NCBI GenBank assembly: GCA_948146395.1
Contig: OX411545.1
Coordinates: forward strand, 18,534,026-18,598,025
Source of the DNA: Fragum whitleyi
Lineage: Eukaryota > Mollusca > Bivalvia > Cardiida > Cardiidae
Direction: 5' to 3'
Length of the DNA: 64,000 bases
Position 1 is the stretch's first letter; each line of letters starts with the position of its first letter. Positions 13,101-22,200 of the stretch are shown here, one piece after another. Under the pieces are notes generated by a model. The model made no database searches, was not told where the DNA came from, and saw nothing but the letters and a program-made list of their open reading frames with translations. The position numbers were made by a program, and so were the translations under genes.

Positions 13101-15885
13101 TAACTGAAATAATGTTGAAAGCGGCGTAAAACTCCATTCAATTAATCAATCAATCTAAATGTCTAGGATGGTGTCACGACTCTAATTCTGATATTTAAGG
13201 TAGTGGAACCGTAATAGTTCCGCAACATTTCGGAACTCATGATCTTGCACAATGTTGACCGGGGTTTCCTAATGAAAATCATTAGGAAACTTCGGTTAAC
13301 ATTGTTAAAGTGCATTACTGCTGAAACAGTGCGGATCAATTACGGGTCCACTACCTAAATGCATGTCCTTTTAAGCTGCTGTGATTTCGCAACGTCTCTA
13401 CAGAAAGAGCCTTCATGTTTCTTTGCCGACAATTCGCTGGAGGGAACGGATGAAATTGAGGATGCTACATACTTAATATAAAAGAGGTTTGCCTTTTAAT
13501 TTCGAAGGGTCGTGATATAAAAAAAAACTTCATAGAGGTCTACTGGATGATGCTACATACCAAATATAAAAAAATGTGTCTGCCTTGTGGTTTCAAGGAA
13601 CAAGATTTTTAAAGATTATCAAATCACATTGATTCAGAGAAGAAGATTTTCCTATGTTTACCCTTTTCTTGGTTTCATTTATTTGAACAAATTTGGTAGA
13701 ACCTGATCCAAGGAACATCCCTGCCAAGTTTCATCAAGATTAGCCTACCGGTTTAGGAGGAGAAGATGTTGAAAGAAATTCAAGACGACGCATAACTGAT
13801 GACAGACATTGGACTATCTCAATAGCTCACCTTGAGTACTTCGTGCTCAGGTGAGCTAAAAATATACATACTTGCAAGGTGTTCAGATTCAAACTTGAAC
13901 TCCGAAGAATGGTGAACCTTCCAACTTGACCCTTCAGTGATTTCAATCATGTCTGATGGATCTTCATATTCATCAGTCACACTGTGAGGCGTTGGGAGAA
14001 CCATCACAAAGGGTAAGTCGTCATTTGCCCTCGAGAAATTGTAAAATCTTAACAGCGGTGTATAAGGGTCATATTTATCTTCTGGTATTCTTTTCCATTT
14101 GGACTCACTATCAAAGTCACCAACAAACGACAGCGTCTCGTCTGCTGTATTTCGTATAACTTTTGGCATCATTCCGAGAGAACTTGTGTACCAGTTTGGG
14201 AATTGGTCCGTCCTAGCGACGCTCCACCATTTATTGTGAAAGGTGCAATGTAGAATCTGACCCGACATTATACCGGAAAACATATTGTTGTTTGGTGTGA
14301 CGTAATACAAACCGCCGTTTACGTGACCAGTTCTCAAACCGCAATCGAGGACCTCCATCTTGAGACCGTACAGACTGCCATAAAATAAACGTAACCCGTC
14401 AGATGGAAAAAAATAACATCGATATGACCCTAGTCACTGACACCACAGGCTAACTAGGGTGGAATCTTTTCGTGTGTGGCTGATTTTCAAATGAATTATA
14501 AATCTACTTACCTGTATAGGAAGTTTTGAAATGCGAACACCGGTTGATTAAATAGAATTAAACTCTTTTTTAAATGATTATTTTAAGGAGTTCACAGATG
14601 TTTATGTTTTCAACTGGTATTAGAAGTAATTCTTTACAGGTAAGACACACTGGTCTATTTGAGTTCTCAATAAAGATTAAAATATCTTTCGTGATATTTA
14701 GCTAGTGTTTAGAACGGCTTCGTAAATACATTTTTAGAAACAGAGGTCACATAGTTTTAACAAAAATGAGACAAACTTGAAAGGTTCAGTTGTCCCTATA
14801 AAACATATAAGGCATACAATGTATTTGCACATTGAAAACTGAACAATACTTCAACACATGATCGGGCATCTGCGCAAACCAAGGGTTCTAACTCCAGTAC
14901 CACTATGTTCCTTACGAACCCTTGGTCTCTCGCCTCTGTAGAAATCGATAACTCCACTATGTTCCTTACGAACCCTTGGCCGCTCGCCTCTGTAGAAATC
15001 GATAAGACCGCCGCGCCACCTATCGGCGATTAAGAGTTGCGTAACCTTTGTTGTTATTATTTCTGACATATATAAGGAACATAGAAGAGTTAGAACCCTT
15101 GGCTTGCGAAGATGATGATCGGGAATCAGACGAAAAATCAGATGAAAATCATTAGGAAACCTCGGTCAACATTGTGAAAGTTCATGAGTGCCGAAATGTA
15201 GCAGAACTATTAAGGGTCCACTACTTAAAGGTTTCTTCCCAAATACAACTAGATCTGGTTTGCGCGACAAAAGACTCGAAATATTGCATCGAAGGTTTGA
15301 ATCATTAATTCTCTTCAAGCCGATAATTTCATTTATTTCAGTTTATATATCGTCACTCTAGCTCGATTTGCCAATGCCAATGTAACAATGACCGAAGTTT
15401 GGAATTGATTGCTCTCCCGACTGAGCTTATTGGAATGGATGGCCGTTCCATTCCGTTCATACCTGTATAAATATATTCTCCACGTCCCGGCATGCACGTC
15501 GTGGGACCCGGTGTTATTTAAATGTAGCTTCATCGTGATAAAATTGTCTGTCTTGTTTAAATTATCAACAACATCGACTTTCACCTCAACTTTGTCGGCA
15601 ATATAATCAATTGTCGGCTGGTCAGACCATGCAACGGGCTCGTCTGAAATATGAAATTTGATATAATTATTTGATATTATTTGTCGTTCTTTTAAGGTTT
15701 AACATTTTACAAATATATTCTCCACGTCCAAGCATGTACGTCATGAGACCTAGAGTTGTGTAAATCGAGTTCAATCGTGATAAAGCTGTCTATCTTATTT
15801 AAATTATCGACAACAGCAACCCTTACTTCAACATATTTTGCAATATAATCAATTGTCGGCTGGTCAGAACACGCAACGGGTTCGT
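904..15885 (-). CDS. Gene A: chitobiase-type beta-N-acetylhexosaminidase (GH20), partial at 3' end
   Basis: Multi-exon gene. By family it releases terminal N-acetylglucosamine/galactosamine from chitooligosaccharides or glycoconjugates, probably in a secreted or lysosomal compartment. Joined exons in order: 15463-15643 (or alternative 15711-15885), 13872-14374, 9543-9783, 5619-5790, 4562-5070, 3002-3136, 1907-1991, 904-1138. All junction phases agree, giving about 687 codons. Domains: CHB_HEX, linker, GH20b, GH20 barrel. The catalytic pair lies in 'HIGGDEV' (Asp codon 4624-4626, Glu 4621-4623); substrate-site motifs 'YRGLMIDSSRNF', 'VDMPGH', 'AIWEDG' and 'YFDHP' are present. Bacterial chitobiases are about 885 residues, so the last barrel exon and CHB_HEX_C should lie left of the window. 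No signal-peptide exon was found. Gene B is a tandem paralogue upstream on the same strand. Expression and substrate cannot be judged from sequence. Confidence 0.88.
1907..1991 (-). CDS. Gene A small exon: GH20 barrel segment
   Basis: 85-bp exon with acceptor 'tgtatttacag' and donor GTAATT. It encodes 'YPWNNRWELGFAKRTAEF' and ends 'NEGYK', matching gene B 'NAWDNVWEWG' and 'ANGDYK'. Gene B has this fused to the previous segment. It was recognised only by comparison with gene B. Confidence 0.8.
3002..3136 (-). CDS. Gene A exon: GH20 barrel, conserved Trp segment
   Basis: 135-bp exon with acceptor 'acttttttccag' and donor GTGAGT. It encodes 'FLQREFVKRVADI' and 'AIWEDGVY', matching gene B 'YFVERVARL' and 'GGWDGGF'. 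The Trp is an active-site residue in GH20 chitobiases. Phases 2 in and 2 out join cleanly to neighbours. Confidence 0.83.
3168..3345 (-). repeat. SINE-N fragment (tRNA-derived family), minus orientation
   Basis: 3' half of the same SINE as 43621-43905: the region complementary to 'gtaaaactccattcaa', the 'gctccagccgccgcgatat' block, and the 'aggtctacgattatcaacc' block. It is diverged and lacks the tRNA head. It lies just upstream of exon 3002-3136 in a gene A intron. Confidence 0.65.
4562..5070 (-). CDS. Gene A exon: GH20 barrel core with catalytic Asp-Glu
   Basis: 509-bp exon, acceptor 'aatttttcag', phases 0 and 2. It contains 'PQLGSGP', 'GSGYYTVEDY', 'IIPEVDMPGHATAAI' and catalytic 'FHIGGDEV'. 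The donor is GTACGT at 4556-4561, chosen because it gives the phase needed by the next exon; an overlapping GTATGG four bases on would break the frame. Confidence 0.9.
5619..5790 (-). CDS. Gene A exon: start of GH20 catalytic barrel
   Basis: 172-bp exon with acceptor 'ctttttttcag' and donor GTATAT, phases 2 and 0. It encodes 'YRGLMIDSSRNF', which holds the substrate-binding Arg and first barrel strand, then '[18 protein letters not shown]'. Gene B carries the same segment fused to GH20b on one exon, so the intron upstream is specific to gene A. Confidence 0.87.
6084..6228. mobile_element. MITE-X (about 145-160 bp, 'GGTAGTGGACCCGTAATAG' termini)
   Basis: Terminal inverted repeats: 'tagtggacccgtaatagtt' at the left and its complement ending 'cgggtccgctacc' at the right, with an inner 'gttaaccg' inverted pair. 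The right flank reads TTAA. Copies occur at 13197-13358 and, partial, at 15140-15222. No coding capacity. Confidence 0.78.
6836..7700. repeat. Diverged tandem duplication, period about 437 bp
   Basis: Landmarks recur in order at a constant offset: 'gttgaggggtcttcc' at about 7172 and 'gttgaggggttctcc' at about 7609; 'ttaggaca' followed by 'atcacraaca' at about 7066 and 7504; and 'aaggggggt/aaggggggc' blocks. No intact frame spans both units. It lies in the gene A intron between exons 5619-5790 and 9543-9783. Confidence 0.6.
7700..9110. other. Intron sequence of gene A, nothing recognised
   Basis: AT-rich single-copy-looking sequence with a short T tract at about 8792-8806. No exon homologous to gene B is expected here, and none was found. 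Confidence 0.5.
9114..9412. mobile_element. MITE-W copy 1 (palindromic, about 300 bp)
   Basis: Starts 'gtgataacaccccatatga' and ends in a hairpin. The left arm 'catgaaaaaatatctaact' and right arm 'ttttttttcataccataca' enclose 'gataattgtctcggcagag'. Same architecture as 10022-10325 and 48570-48880. Non-coding. Confidence 0.78.
9543..9783 (-). CDS. Gene A exon: GH20b domain
   Basis: 241-bp exon in phases 1 to 2. I chose the acceptor 'ctaatttacag' because it has a pyrimidine tract, keeps phase with the upstream exon, and gives a start matching gene B in length. 'GAFYAVQTLIAL' corresponds to gene B 'GLFYAIQSLLSI', the conserved GH20b helix. The donor is GTGTGT, weaker than the others. A second in-phase acceptor ending at 9762 is possible. 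Confidence 0.8.
10022..10325. mobile_element. MITE-W copy 2 (palindromic)
   Basis: Begins 'tacaaatatctgtgtgata', then a subterminal block 'agacaaatagaggttataag', and a terminal hairpin around 'gtctcggcagagccgcgac'. About 0.6 kb from copy 1 in the same orientation and the same gene A intron. Confidence 0.8.
10495..11470. mobile_element. Foldback (long inverted repeat) element
   Basis: Left arm begins 'ttaaggttcatgtaaagtg'; right arm ends with its complement 'cactttacatgaaccttaa'. Further matched blocks: 'gaacaagcaactgcaaga', 'ggtactactacaacc', and 'gtaaggtatggtg' with 'caccgtaccttac'. Arms are about 430 bp with roughly 115 bp between them. No protein was recognised in the arms. Confidence 0.8.
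11740..12330. repeat. CpG-rich quasi-repeat block
   Basis: Dense, irregular CGAC/GTCG/CGAT words (for example 'actagtcggcgactaatcgg'-like) inside AT-rich sequence. No ORF of interest. Similar compositional islands occur at 45.0-45.7 and 47.8-48.3 kb. Confidence 0.45.
12778..12862. repeat. Near-perfect hairpin (about 27-bp arms)
   Basis: 'aactgaaacaacataaaca' and its exact complement 'tgtttatgttgtttcagtt' are separated by about 18 bases. Outer arms continue with mismatches. Probably a small MITE. Confidence 0.75.
13077..13160 (+). repeat. SINE-N 3' fragment
   Basis: Only the 3' end is kept: 'aggtgctccagccgccgcg', 'aaagcggcgtaaaactcca' and an AATC-type tail ('ttaatcaatcaatct'). Confidence 0.75.
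13197..13358. mobile_element. MITE-X copy 2
   Basis: Complete copy flanked on the left by TTAA: starts 'ggtagtggaaccgtaatag' and ends 'attacgggtccactacc'. The inner palindrome 'atgaaaatcattaggaaac' has a mirrored 'gtttcctaat' half. Confidence 0.82.
13380..13866 (+). repeat. Tandem-core (pearl-like) repeat remnant ending at a gene A splice donor
   Basis: Contains 'catccctgccaagtttcat', 'cggtttaggaggagaagat' and the terminus 'aggtgagctaaaaa'. These words recur in the long arrays at 28 and 56 kb. The terminus ends about five bases from the GTATGT donor of exon 13872-14374. Assignment to the bivalve 'pearl'/Helitron-associated class is from memory of that class. Confidence 0.6.
13872..14374 (-). 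CDS. Gene A exon: rest of CHB_HEX domain plus linker
   Basis: 503-bp exon, acceptor 'ttttatggcag', donor GTATGT, phases 2 and 1. Block 'WWSVARTDQFPNWY' matches gene B 'YWSVSRTDFMPHFY'. The last third ('VMVLPTPHSV' onward) is the linker that gene B carries on a separate exon, so gene A lacks the intron gene B has there. A repeat terminus lies a few bases inside the following intron. Confidence 0.85.
14858..15123. mobile_element. MITE-Y with internal 60-bp tandem repeat
   Basis: Ends are inverted: 'gggcatctgcgcaaacc' plus 'aagggttctaactc' on the left, 'gagttagaacccttggctt' on the right. Inside, a unit containing 'ctatgttccttacgaaccc' and 'gcctctgtagaaatcgata' occurs twice. Confidence 0.75.
15140..15222. 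mobile_element. MITE-X 3' fragment
   Basis: Right half only: 'gaaaatcattaggaaacct' through 'aagggtccactac', abutting MITE-Y. Confidence 0.7.
15463..15643 (-). CDS. Gene A exon: N-terminal half of CHB_HEX domain
   Basis: 181-bp exon with acceptor 'catatttcag' and donor 'CAG|GTATGA', phases 1 and 2. It encodes the start of the carbohydrate-binding-like domain ('DEPVAWSDQPTIDY' to 'GTWRIYLY'). It aligns with the first part of gene B exon 38107-38681 ('NRGSVDVPNTGWKLYFHSF'), where no intron interrupts. Confidence 0.82.
15711..15885 (-). CDS. Gene A alternative first CHB_HEX exon (duplicate copy)
   Basis: A 175-bp open exon about three-quarters identical in protein to 15463-15643. It is preceded by a good acceptor (pyrimidine-rich, 'cttcttcag') and followed by a GTAAAA donor. 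It enters in phase 1 and leaves in phase 2, exactly as the neighbouring copy does, and is six bases shorter at its 3' end. The conserved start 'DEPVACSDQPTIDY' and end 'TWRIY' are kept; one Trp of the other copy is Cys here. It could be a mutually exclusive alternative exon or a decaying duplicate. Confidence 0.6.
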
Positions 15886-16642
15886 CTGAAGAAGTTCAAA
15901 GGTAATTCAGTATTATTGTTATATGAAATGGTGTTTCCAATAAAAACAGACAGATTTTTAACAAAAATTGTTGAAACAAACACTTCCATACTCGATACCG
16001 TGGTTTCAAAATTGTGACTGAAAAAGACGAATCCAAGAGAGGCCATTTTCGAAAAAAATATATTGGAGTTGCGGGGGGGGGGGATGTTAAATGGAATTAA
16101 TACGCTAATAGTTCCTTTTTGCGGTACGGGTCTTTTGTTATTTAAAAAAAAAAAATACTGAGTTCTAGAAAAAAAAAAAACTCGGGACGTTTCAAAATCT
16201 GATAGATATTTCTCTTTTGCTTATATCACCTACCCCTAAAAAGTTGTATCACTCGCTAGATCTCATACCATCTTTAGACCTGAAAGCGAAAGTAAAAGAT
16301 AAAAAATCCGAGTCTACATTTTAGACAGGTATTCTTCTTAGTATATCTATTTTACGAGTCTTATTGGCAGAGCAAGTAATACGATGATGCAATGTCAATT
16401 ATAAGGTGGAGATATCGTTTTTCCAAGCTCAAACAACTTTGGGTTGACATTTGACAAAATGCACCGAGAAATACACGACTGAGAGCCGAATAACACGGGA
16501 ATAATAGGTAGTCCACTTTAGCGTTACGAGCATTTCGTGGGTCATGCAATGAAGCTTGTATTGACCTGATATTACCTGTCTGATAATATAACATGATATC
16601 AGGTAGTCTATTTTTAGAAACAATTTGCATACACTTTCACCT

Positions 16643-16645
<3 letters not shown>

Positions 16646-16683
<38 letters not shown>
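16646..16683. repeat. Poly(T) tract, about 38 bp
   Basis: Uninterrupted T run. It could be a minus-strand poly(A) tail of a retroelement, but no adjacent element was recognised. Confidence 0.9.
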
Positions 16684-16686
<3 letters not shown>

Positions 16687-16769
16687 GTTTTATTATAATT
16701 AAGCGCTGAAAAATGATTGCATGATAAATATAATAACATGTAAGTGATTTAAAATATCAATGTTATAGT

Positions 16770-17430
16770 GCGGTGCCTTATGTAATCCCGTAGGATTTTC
16801 GTGCTGAAATTGACTTTTTGTGTTTAATTGATTATTTAGGGGTCAAGCAATTAGAAACTATGATGGTCCAAGTTTTTCGGGTCCGTTCCCTGATGAGCCC
16901 ATGTGGGCAAAATGGGTATTTTCCTAATACTAGGTTCAGGAAGGGCGTTTTTTTCTTCTGAAATGTTTTATTTAGTTGAACATTGTATTTAGTGCTAGAA
17001 CAGTTTAGGAAATACAGTAACTCTTTTTTTCAAAAGCCTTTCCACTATTTTTGGGCTCTCGAAAAGCCAAAAATAGCAATTTTGGCTGTTTCCTATTAAT
17101 GGGTTTAGGAAAAACATTTTTTAAGAGATGATTTCTTGAGCCCTGTTTGGTATAAAGTGTTTGGTGGCATTGAAATACTTGAAGGCCCATGTTCTCTAGG
17201 ATCATTTTAGGATTTAAAGGGCTCTCCGGCATAACAGCCCAGTGAACTGATTTGGGTGCTTTTTTTAATAAGGGTCGCAAAAAGGTAATTTTCATTGTGG
17301 TTGAATCGTTCTCCAATTACTTTCAGCACGTTATTGTATTTAAGACAGCTTTGGTGTGATTAACAATTATCCCATTTTTAAAGTCTTATATTCCTTTTGA
17401 TTGGCTTGCAAAGGATCCCATAGGAGCCGG
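16770..17430 (+). repeat. Inverted repeat pair, left arm
   Basis: Matches the complement of about 21000-22113 in reverse order. Blocks: 'gtgcggtgccttatg', 'ttaggggtcaagcaattag', 'tgttctctaggatcatttt', 'ccttttgattggcttgcaa'. Non-coding; probably two copies of one interspersed repeat in opposite orientation. Confidence 0.65.
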
Positions 17431-18492
17431 ACTATGAGTTTCCGAAGTTAGGTTTTAAGACCAACGGCACTTCTTGTGGTGTTCATGGTTACCAAAACTG
17501 CTGTAAATGATTCTTAATCGGCGAAAAAGAAAATGTCGATCAAAATTCTCTGAATACTTTGCCTAATAATGGGTGGGGGAAAATCAATTTCTTGTCTTAA
17601 ACATTTCTCCAGCCTCATTAAATTAAGTAGGGTTATGATGAGGATGGAATTAGAAAAAAAATATGAATCAAATATCCAAAGCCCACACATGATTATTGGC
17701 GCTTTGTGAAGCCCATATATGCTGCTTTGAATATCCTCCAAATAAATGAAGGAACTACTCTATAGTTTGAAGCTTTCTTATACAAAACTAAAATCATTGT
17801 AGTCGAAAATATCTAAAATATGTAACCCCGGTCGACTGTATCAAACTCGCTTTATTAAAGCTGCTCTTTCAAAGATTGGGAAATGTAATAATTGAATTTT
17901 TTATTAATTAATCGGAAATTATGACCTTATCGTGTAAAAAAATCTACAATAAAACAATTTGATCTTGTAAGGAAAGGGGGAAAAAAGACAGACATTCCTG
18001 AATTTAGCGGAACTCCATTGTGAAAAAATAAAGCAACTACTAATGCCTTGAAGATAATTCTTAAATTTTGAGTCAACTTTTTACGCATGTTATTCCGTCA
18101 GTTTGTCCCATTCTTTCAAAGGTAAAGGTCGAAGTATTTGTCAATTAGGGAACTTCATATCGAAACATGCAAAAAATGAAACATTATGAATGAAAATTAA
18201 CATTTTTTTAATTAATAGACTGGATATAAAAAGACTGGTTCGTCACTGACCTTGCCGATTCGAACATTCAAGCTACTGTACATTTTTTTTTAATTTTTTT
18301 AAATGAGTTGTTGTTAGTGCCATACCCATGTGCGATTTTTCGACATCAAAACATGCACACATTTCTGAATCTAAGAACCAGATGTGTATTTGTTCTATGA
18401 AGAAGAACTGTGAAAGAGTAGCTTTAAGCACACAGCCATGGCTACCACTCCTTTTTTACTAATAGATTTGACTTTACTGTAAGATAGTTGTC

Positions 18493-18785
18493 AGCCCGAT
18501 TGGCTCAGTTAGTAGAGCACCGGACTTTCAAACCATTGAAGTCCGACGGCGTGGGTTCAAACCCGGGCTGGCATACTAACAAACCAATTGTCTTTCGGAC
18601 GAGACGTTAAAACCGAGGCCCCGTGACACTGTGCTTTACATCGAGCACGTTAAAGAACCCTGGCGGATCTCAGCAGTAGTTTCGTCATGTATCCTTGCAC
18701 TATCCCCAGTAACAACTAACCGTCTTCTGGGGGTGTCGCTTATATGGGCATGTGCTACGGTAGCGACGATAAATAAACAGAAATA
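18493..18785 (+). repeat. tRNA-headed SINE with conserved central domain
   Basis: The tRNA-like head has a box-A region 'tggctcagttagtagagca' and box-B 'gggttcaaacccggg', with an oversized anticodon loop. The body reads 'cggacgagacgttaaaac', 'gagcacgttaaagaaccct' and an A-rich 3' end. The body resembles the deeply conserved central domain of invertebrate tRNA SINEs (Nin-DC type, from memory). Confidence 0.75.
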
Positions 18786-20999
18786 CACACACTGTAAGAT
18801 TCAAGATAGTGGAGAGGTGTAAGGTCAAAAAGGGGAATCAAACTATTTTTGTCGAATGAGAAAGACAATTTCTTGACAATTTTACTGATGGAGACAATTA
18901 CTTGATCTGTAACGTGGTGATCATGAGTGTTCTGACCTTCACGATCACTTCCTATATCTTCCCTTCAGTTGCCACAGTTACTGCCTTTATTGTTTCGTAC
19001 TGAAATAGTCAGGAGACTCGGTGCAAAGAATGATACTATTTTTCTATGATCACAGAAGCTGTTTCTATGACTTTAAAGTTTCATTTATAAATTAAAGTTT
19101 AAATTTTTCGATGTTATCGAGCTGTTCTTGTGGGTCTTATTTTTAAATGACTGATACAAAACCCATTTATATTTATTCTGTTTTGGCTTAAAGAAATTTT
19201 CCTTGTTACTGTGCATGTTTCACACGTCTTCCAAACCAAAACAACATACTTATCGTTGGTGATTTCTAAGAAGGATTTACCTCTTCGCTTGTATGACCAA
19301 TGCAAAACTAGTTGATCAAAGCCCGTTTCTTTAGATTTGAACGAGCATAGCTGTTACCGGAATAGTGAACTGCAGAAGTTTTGCACTTGAGGCGGTAATG
19401 AAAGTGACTGTTCATATCTAATCTAATGGTTATTCCACATTAATTTTCAACCTATACACTTAAGAAAACTTATAGTATATTTTTATTTCTTGAATATCTG
19501 CCATAGAAAGACATTCCAAGTATTTCCTTCAATTATGTGAATCAAACACTACTGAGCCGATGTAATTTAACAGACATCCAAAATCGTGCATTTCATTAAA
19601 ATGACGGATTCCTATGATTATGTCACGTCCATGATGTTTTTTTTATAGACATAAATGCACCTGTTTAGAGATTATAACATGTCATAACGAGTTGAAATGA
19701 TAAAGTTGTTGTAAATGACATGAATTTTTTTGAAACTGATTTCTATGAAAAATTAAACAAAATAGATAAAAGAAAATATAACTATATATCTTACAAGAAT
19801 TTGTCTGTAATAAGCGTTCAAACCATATGCATGCGTCTAAGTATCACCTAATGCAGCAAATTTTATCAGAACAGATAAGATATATACTAATAGACATATC
19901 TATAAGAGTGTCTGTGAGTAAGGACACGTAGTTAACTGATGCAGGCGTTTTGCCTACGAATACGTGCTTGAGAATGCTTATAAGTATGGCAATCCGTAAG
20001 GACTCATTTATCTGTTAGTATAAACCTCGTATCAACAGTAATTGTGTGTCTTTCGATAGAAATTTCAAAGGTAGAGAGCTGATGCACACAGCTATAACTC
20101 TTATTCAAATCTTAATAGATGAACTTGTTGTTTGATACAGTTCTTAATTTATACGCATAAGCGAACTTTGCATTATATGTAGCTTACTCGAGACGTTAAA
20201 GGGCAGTAAAACAATTTGAAACAGAGCGGACAAGCTAGCAAGAATAAAACAACGGGATTTTATTCGTGGGAACTTATAAATATCAAAGCAAAAATACAAC
20301 ATTGAATAAAAACATATTCCGTCGTATATTTACAGAATGCCGAAAAATGCTCTTATGGGATTCATTAAGCACCAATGAAAGAGGTACGGGCTTTGAGAAT
20401 TTGATTTAAATATGTTTTACCGAGACCCGCGCCCATTAACTCATAAGGCTTCAGAAATGCCATTCTTCAGAAATTTTTTCGTGAACCAAATTGTTGGCAA
20501 AGTAGCCATGTAGACTCATATTGGCTTATTAAGGGTCCATATAATCCATTAAAAGTGAGGTAATTGGTTAAGAAATTTAAACAGAATATTTCCGACCCAA
20601 AGAGATCATTGATACCATTTGTGTTACGAGTAAGCAACATTGAAAACAAAGATATTTTCCTAACAAAATCATTCTAAATCATTCACTCGGCGCTCCATTC
20701 ACTCTCAAAACATTTAAAGGGAGGTAATGAATATTTTGAACGCAATAAGCGACTTTAATGTTACCTCCCTTAAAAGTCATTCTAAACATGCTCCTCCCAC
20801 TCATTCAATTTCATTTCGATATAATTCCATAATCATTCACTATGTCGATTTCACTATGTTTGAACTGTATGGATTTTGAAAATTTGATTCATATACTTTT
20901 GTACCATTTGTTGTACAAGAAGGCATCATAAAGAGAGCTATATTTTTTTTCAAAAATCGCTAGTTTGGAAAACTCCTAAATCTGTTCGTATGAGCACAT

Positions 21000-22113
21000 T
21001 TCAAAGCCAATCAAAAAGCATATCAGAAGTTAAAAATCGAAAAGTAAGTTACATCAACACTAACCTACGCTAGGTATTGAACGTAATTTGAAAAGAAAAG
21101 TCAAATGCATGTCTTTTTATGAGAATCTTATTTAAGATTAACACCCCAATCGGCTCATATGGGCTATTATGAGAGCCCACACAAATTATAAAATGACCCT
21201 AGAGAACATTGACATTCAAGTATTTCAACGCCAACCCACACTTAATACCAAAGGGTAAGTTCATATCGGACTCGGTTTCGACCCGAGTTAACCGGGTTTC
21301 CATCAGAACGGCCTCGGTTTCGACACTAGTGATGTCATTGTAACCTTTCAACCTCGACGCTTCTGATCCTGGGTCAGGCCTGTGTTACTTGGGTTCCAAA
21401 ATGGCGTCGAAAATAGTGCACAACAATTCGATCACAAAAAATAAATGTTCTCTATTACTTTAAACAACAAATGCTTTTTTCTTATTTTATAGAGTATTTT
21501 GCACGAGTTTATCACATTTCTTAATGGGATAACGATATTTCATGGTAAATCAATTATTGTAGCGGTAAATATGAAGTTTGTTTACTACCACCAGTGGGTA
21601 ACTCCGTTCACATGAATGTCTTTTCTGCGCATGCATATTACAGTCAATTTTAGATTATTACATCATCTCACGCGTCTCCCGGGCTGCCATTTGAATTTCC
21701 CCAAAGAGGGCTTAAGAAAACAACTCAAAACAAACAATGTATTTTCACTTAACCCACTAATATAAAAACACTAAAATTGCTATTTTAGGCTCTGTGAAGG
21801 CCCATAATAGGGTGAAATAGGTGTTAAAACATTGATATTTGTAAAAAAAAAAACAATTAAATCCAATCCACCCTAAATACAATTCAAAGAAATCATTTTA
21901 GGAAAAAAACACATCTCATGAGCCCTCCTTTAGGAAAATACCTATTTTGTTCATATGGGCTCATTTGAGAGCCCATTAAATCGGGGAATGGGCTCAGAAA
22001 ATTTGGACCCACATAGTTTCCGATTACTTGACCCCTAAACAATCAATTAAAACGAAAAAATCAATTTCAATTTACGGGAGCCTTTTTTCGTACATAAGGA
22101 ACCGCACTATTAT
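21000..22113 (-). repeat. Inverted repeat pair, right arm (interrupted)
   Basis: Complementary to 16770-17430. A stretch of about 500 bp (about 21260-21770, containing 'actcggtttcgacccgagt' and 'aacggcctcggtttcgaca') interrupts the match and looks like a later insertion. Confidence 0.6.
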
Positions 22114-22200
22114 CTGTCTCGGCTAGGAGAAATTAACATGACTCGGTAAAGCCTCGTCATGATAAACTCTCCCAACCTCGAACAGATACCATTGATATTT
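22110..22200. repeat. MITE-W-like hairpin fragment
   Basis: 'ttatctgtctcggctagga', 'aaagcctcgtcatgataaa' and 'ctctcccaacctcgaacag' follow the terminal hairpin pattern of MITE-W, diverged. Confidence 0.5.

Noticed and set aside
18493..18575. Functional intron-containing tRNA gene
   Set aside because: The anticodon loop is too long without clean splice structure, and a SINE body follows directly.
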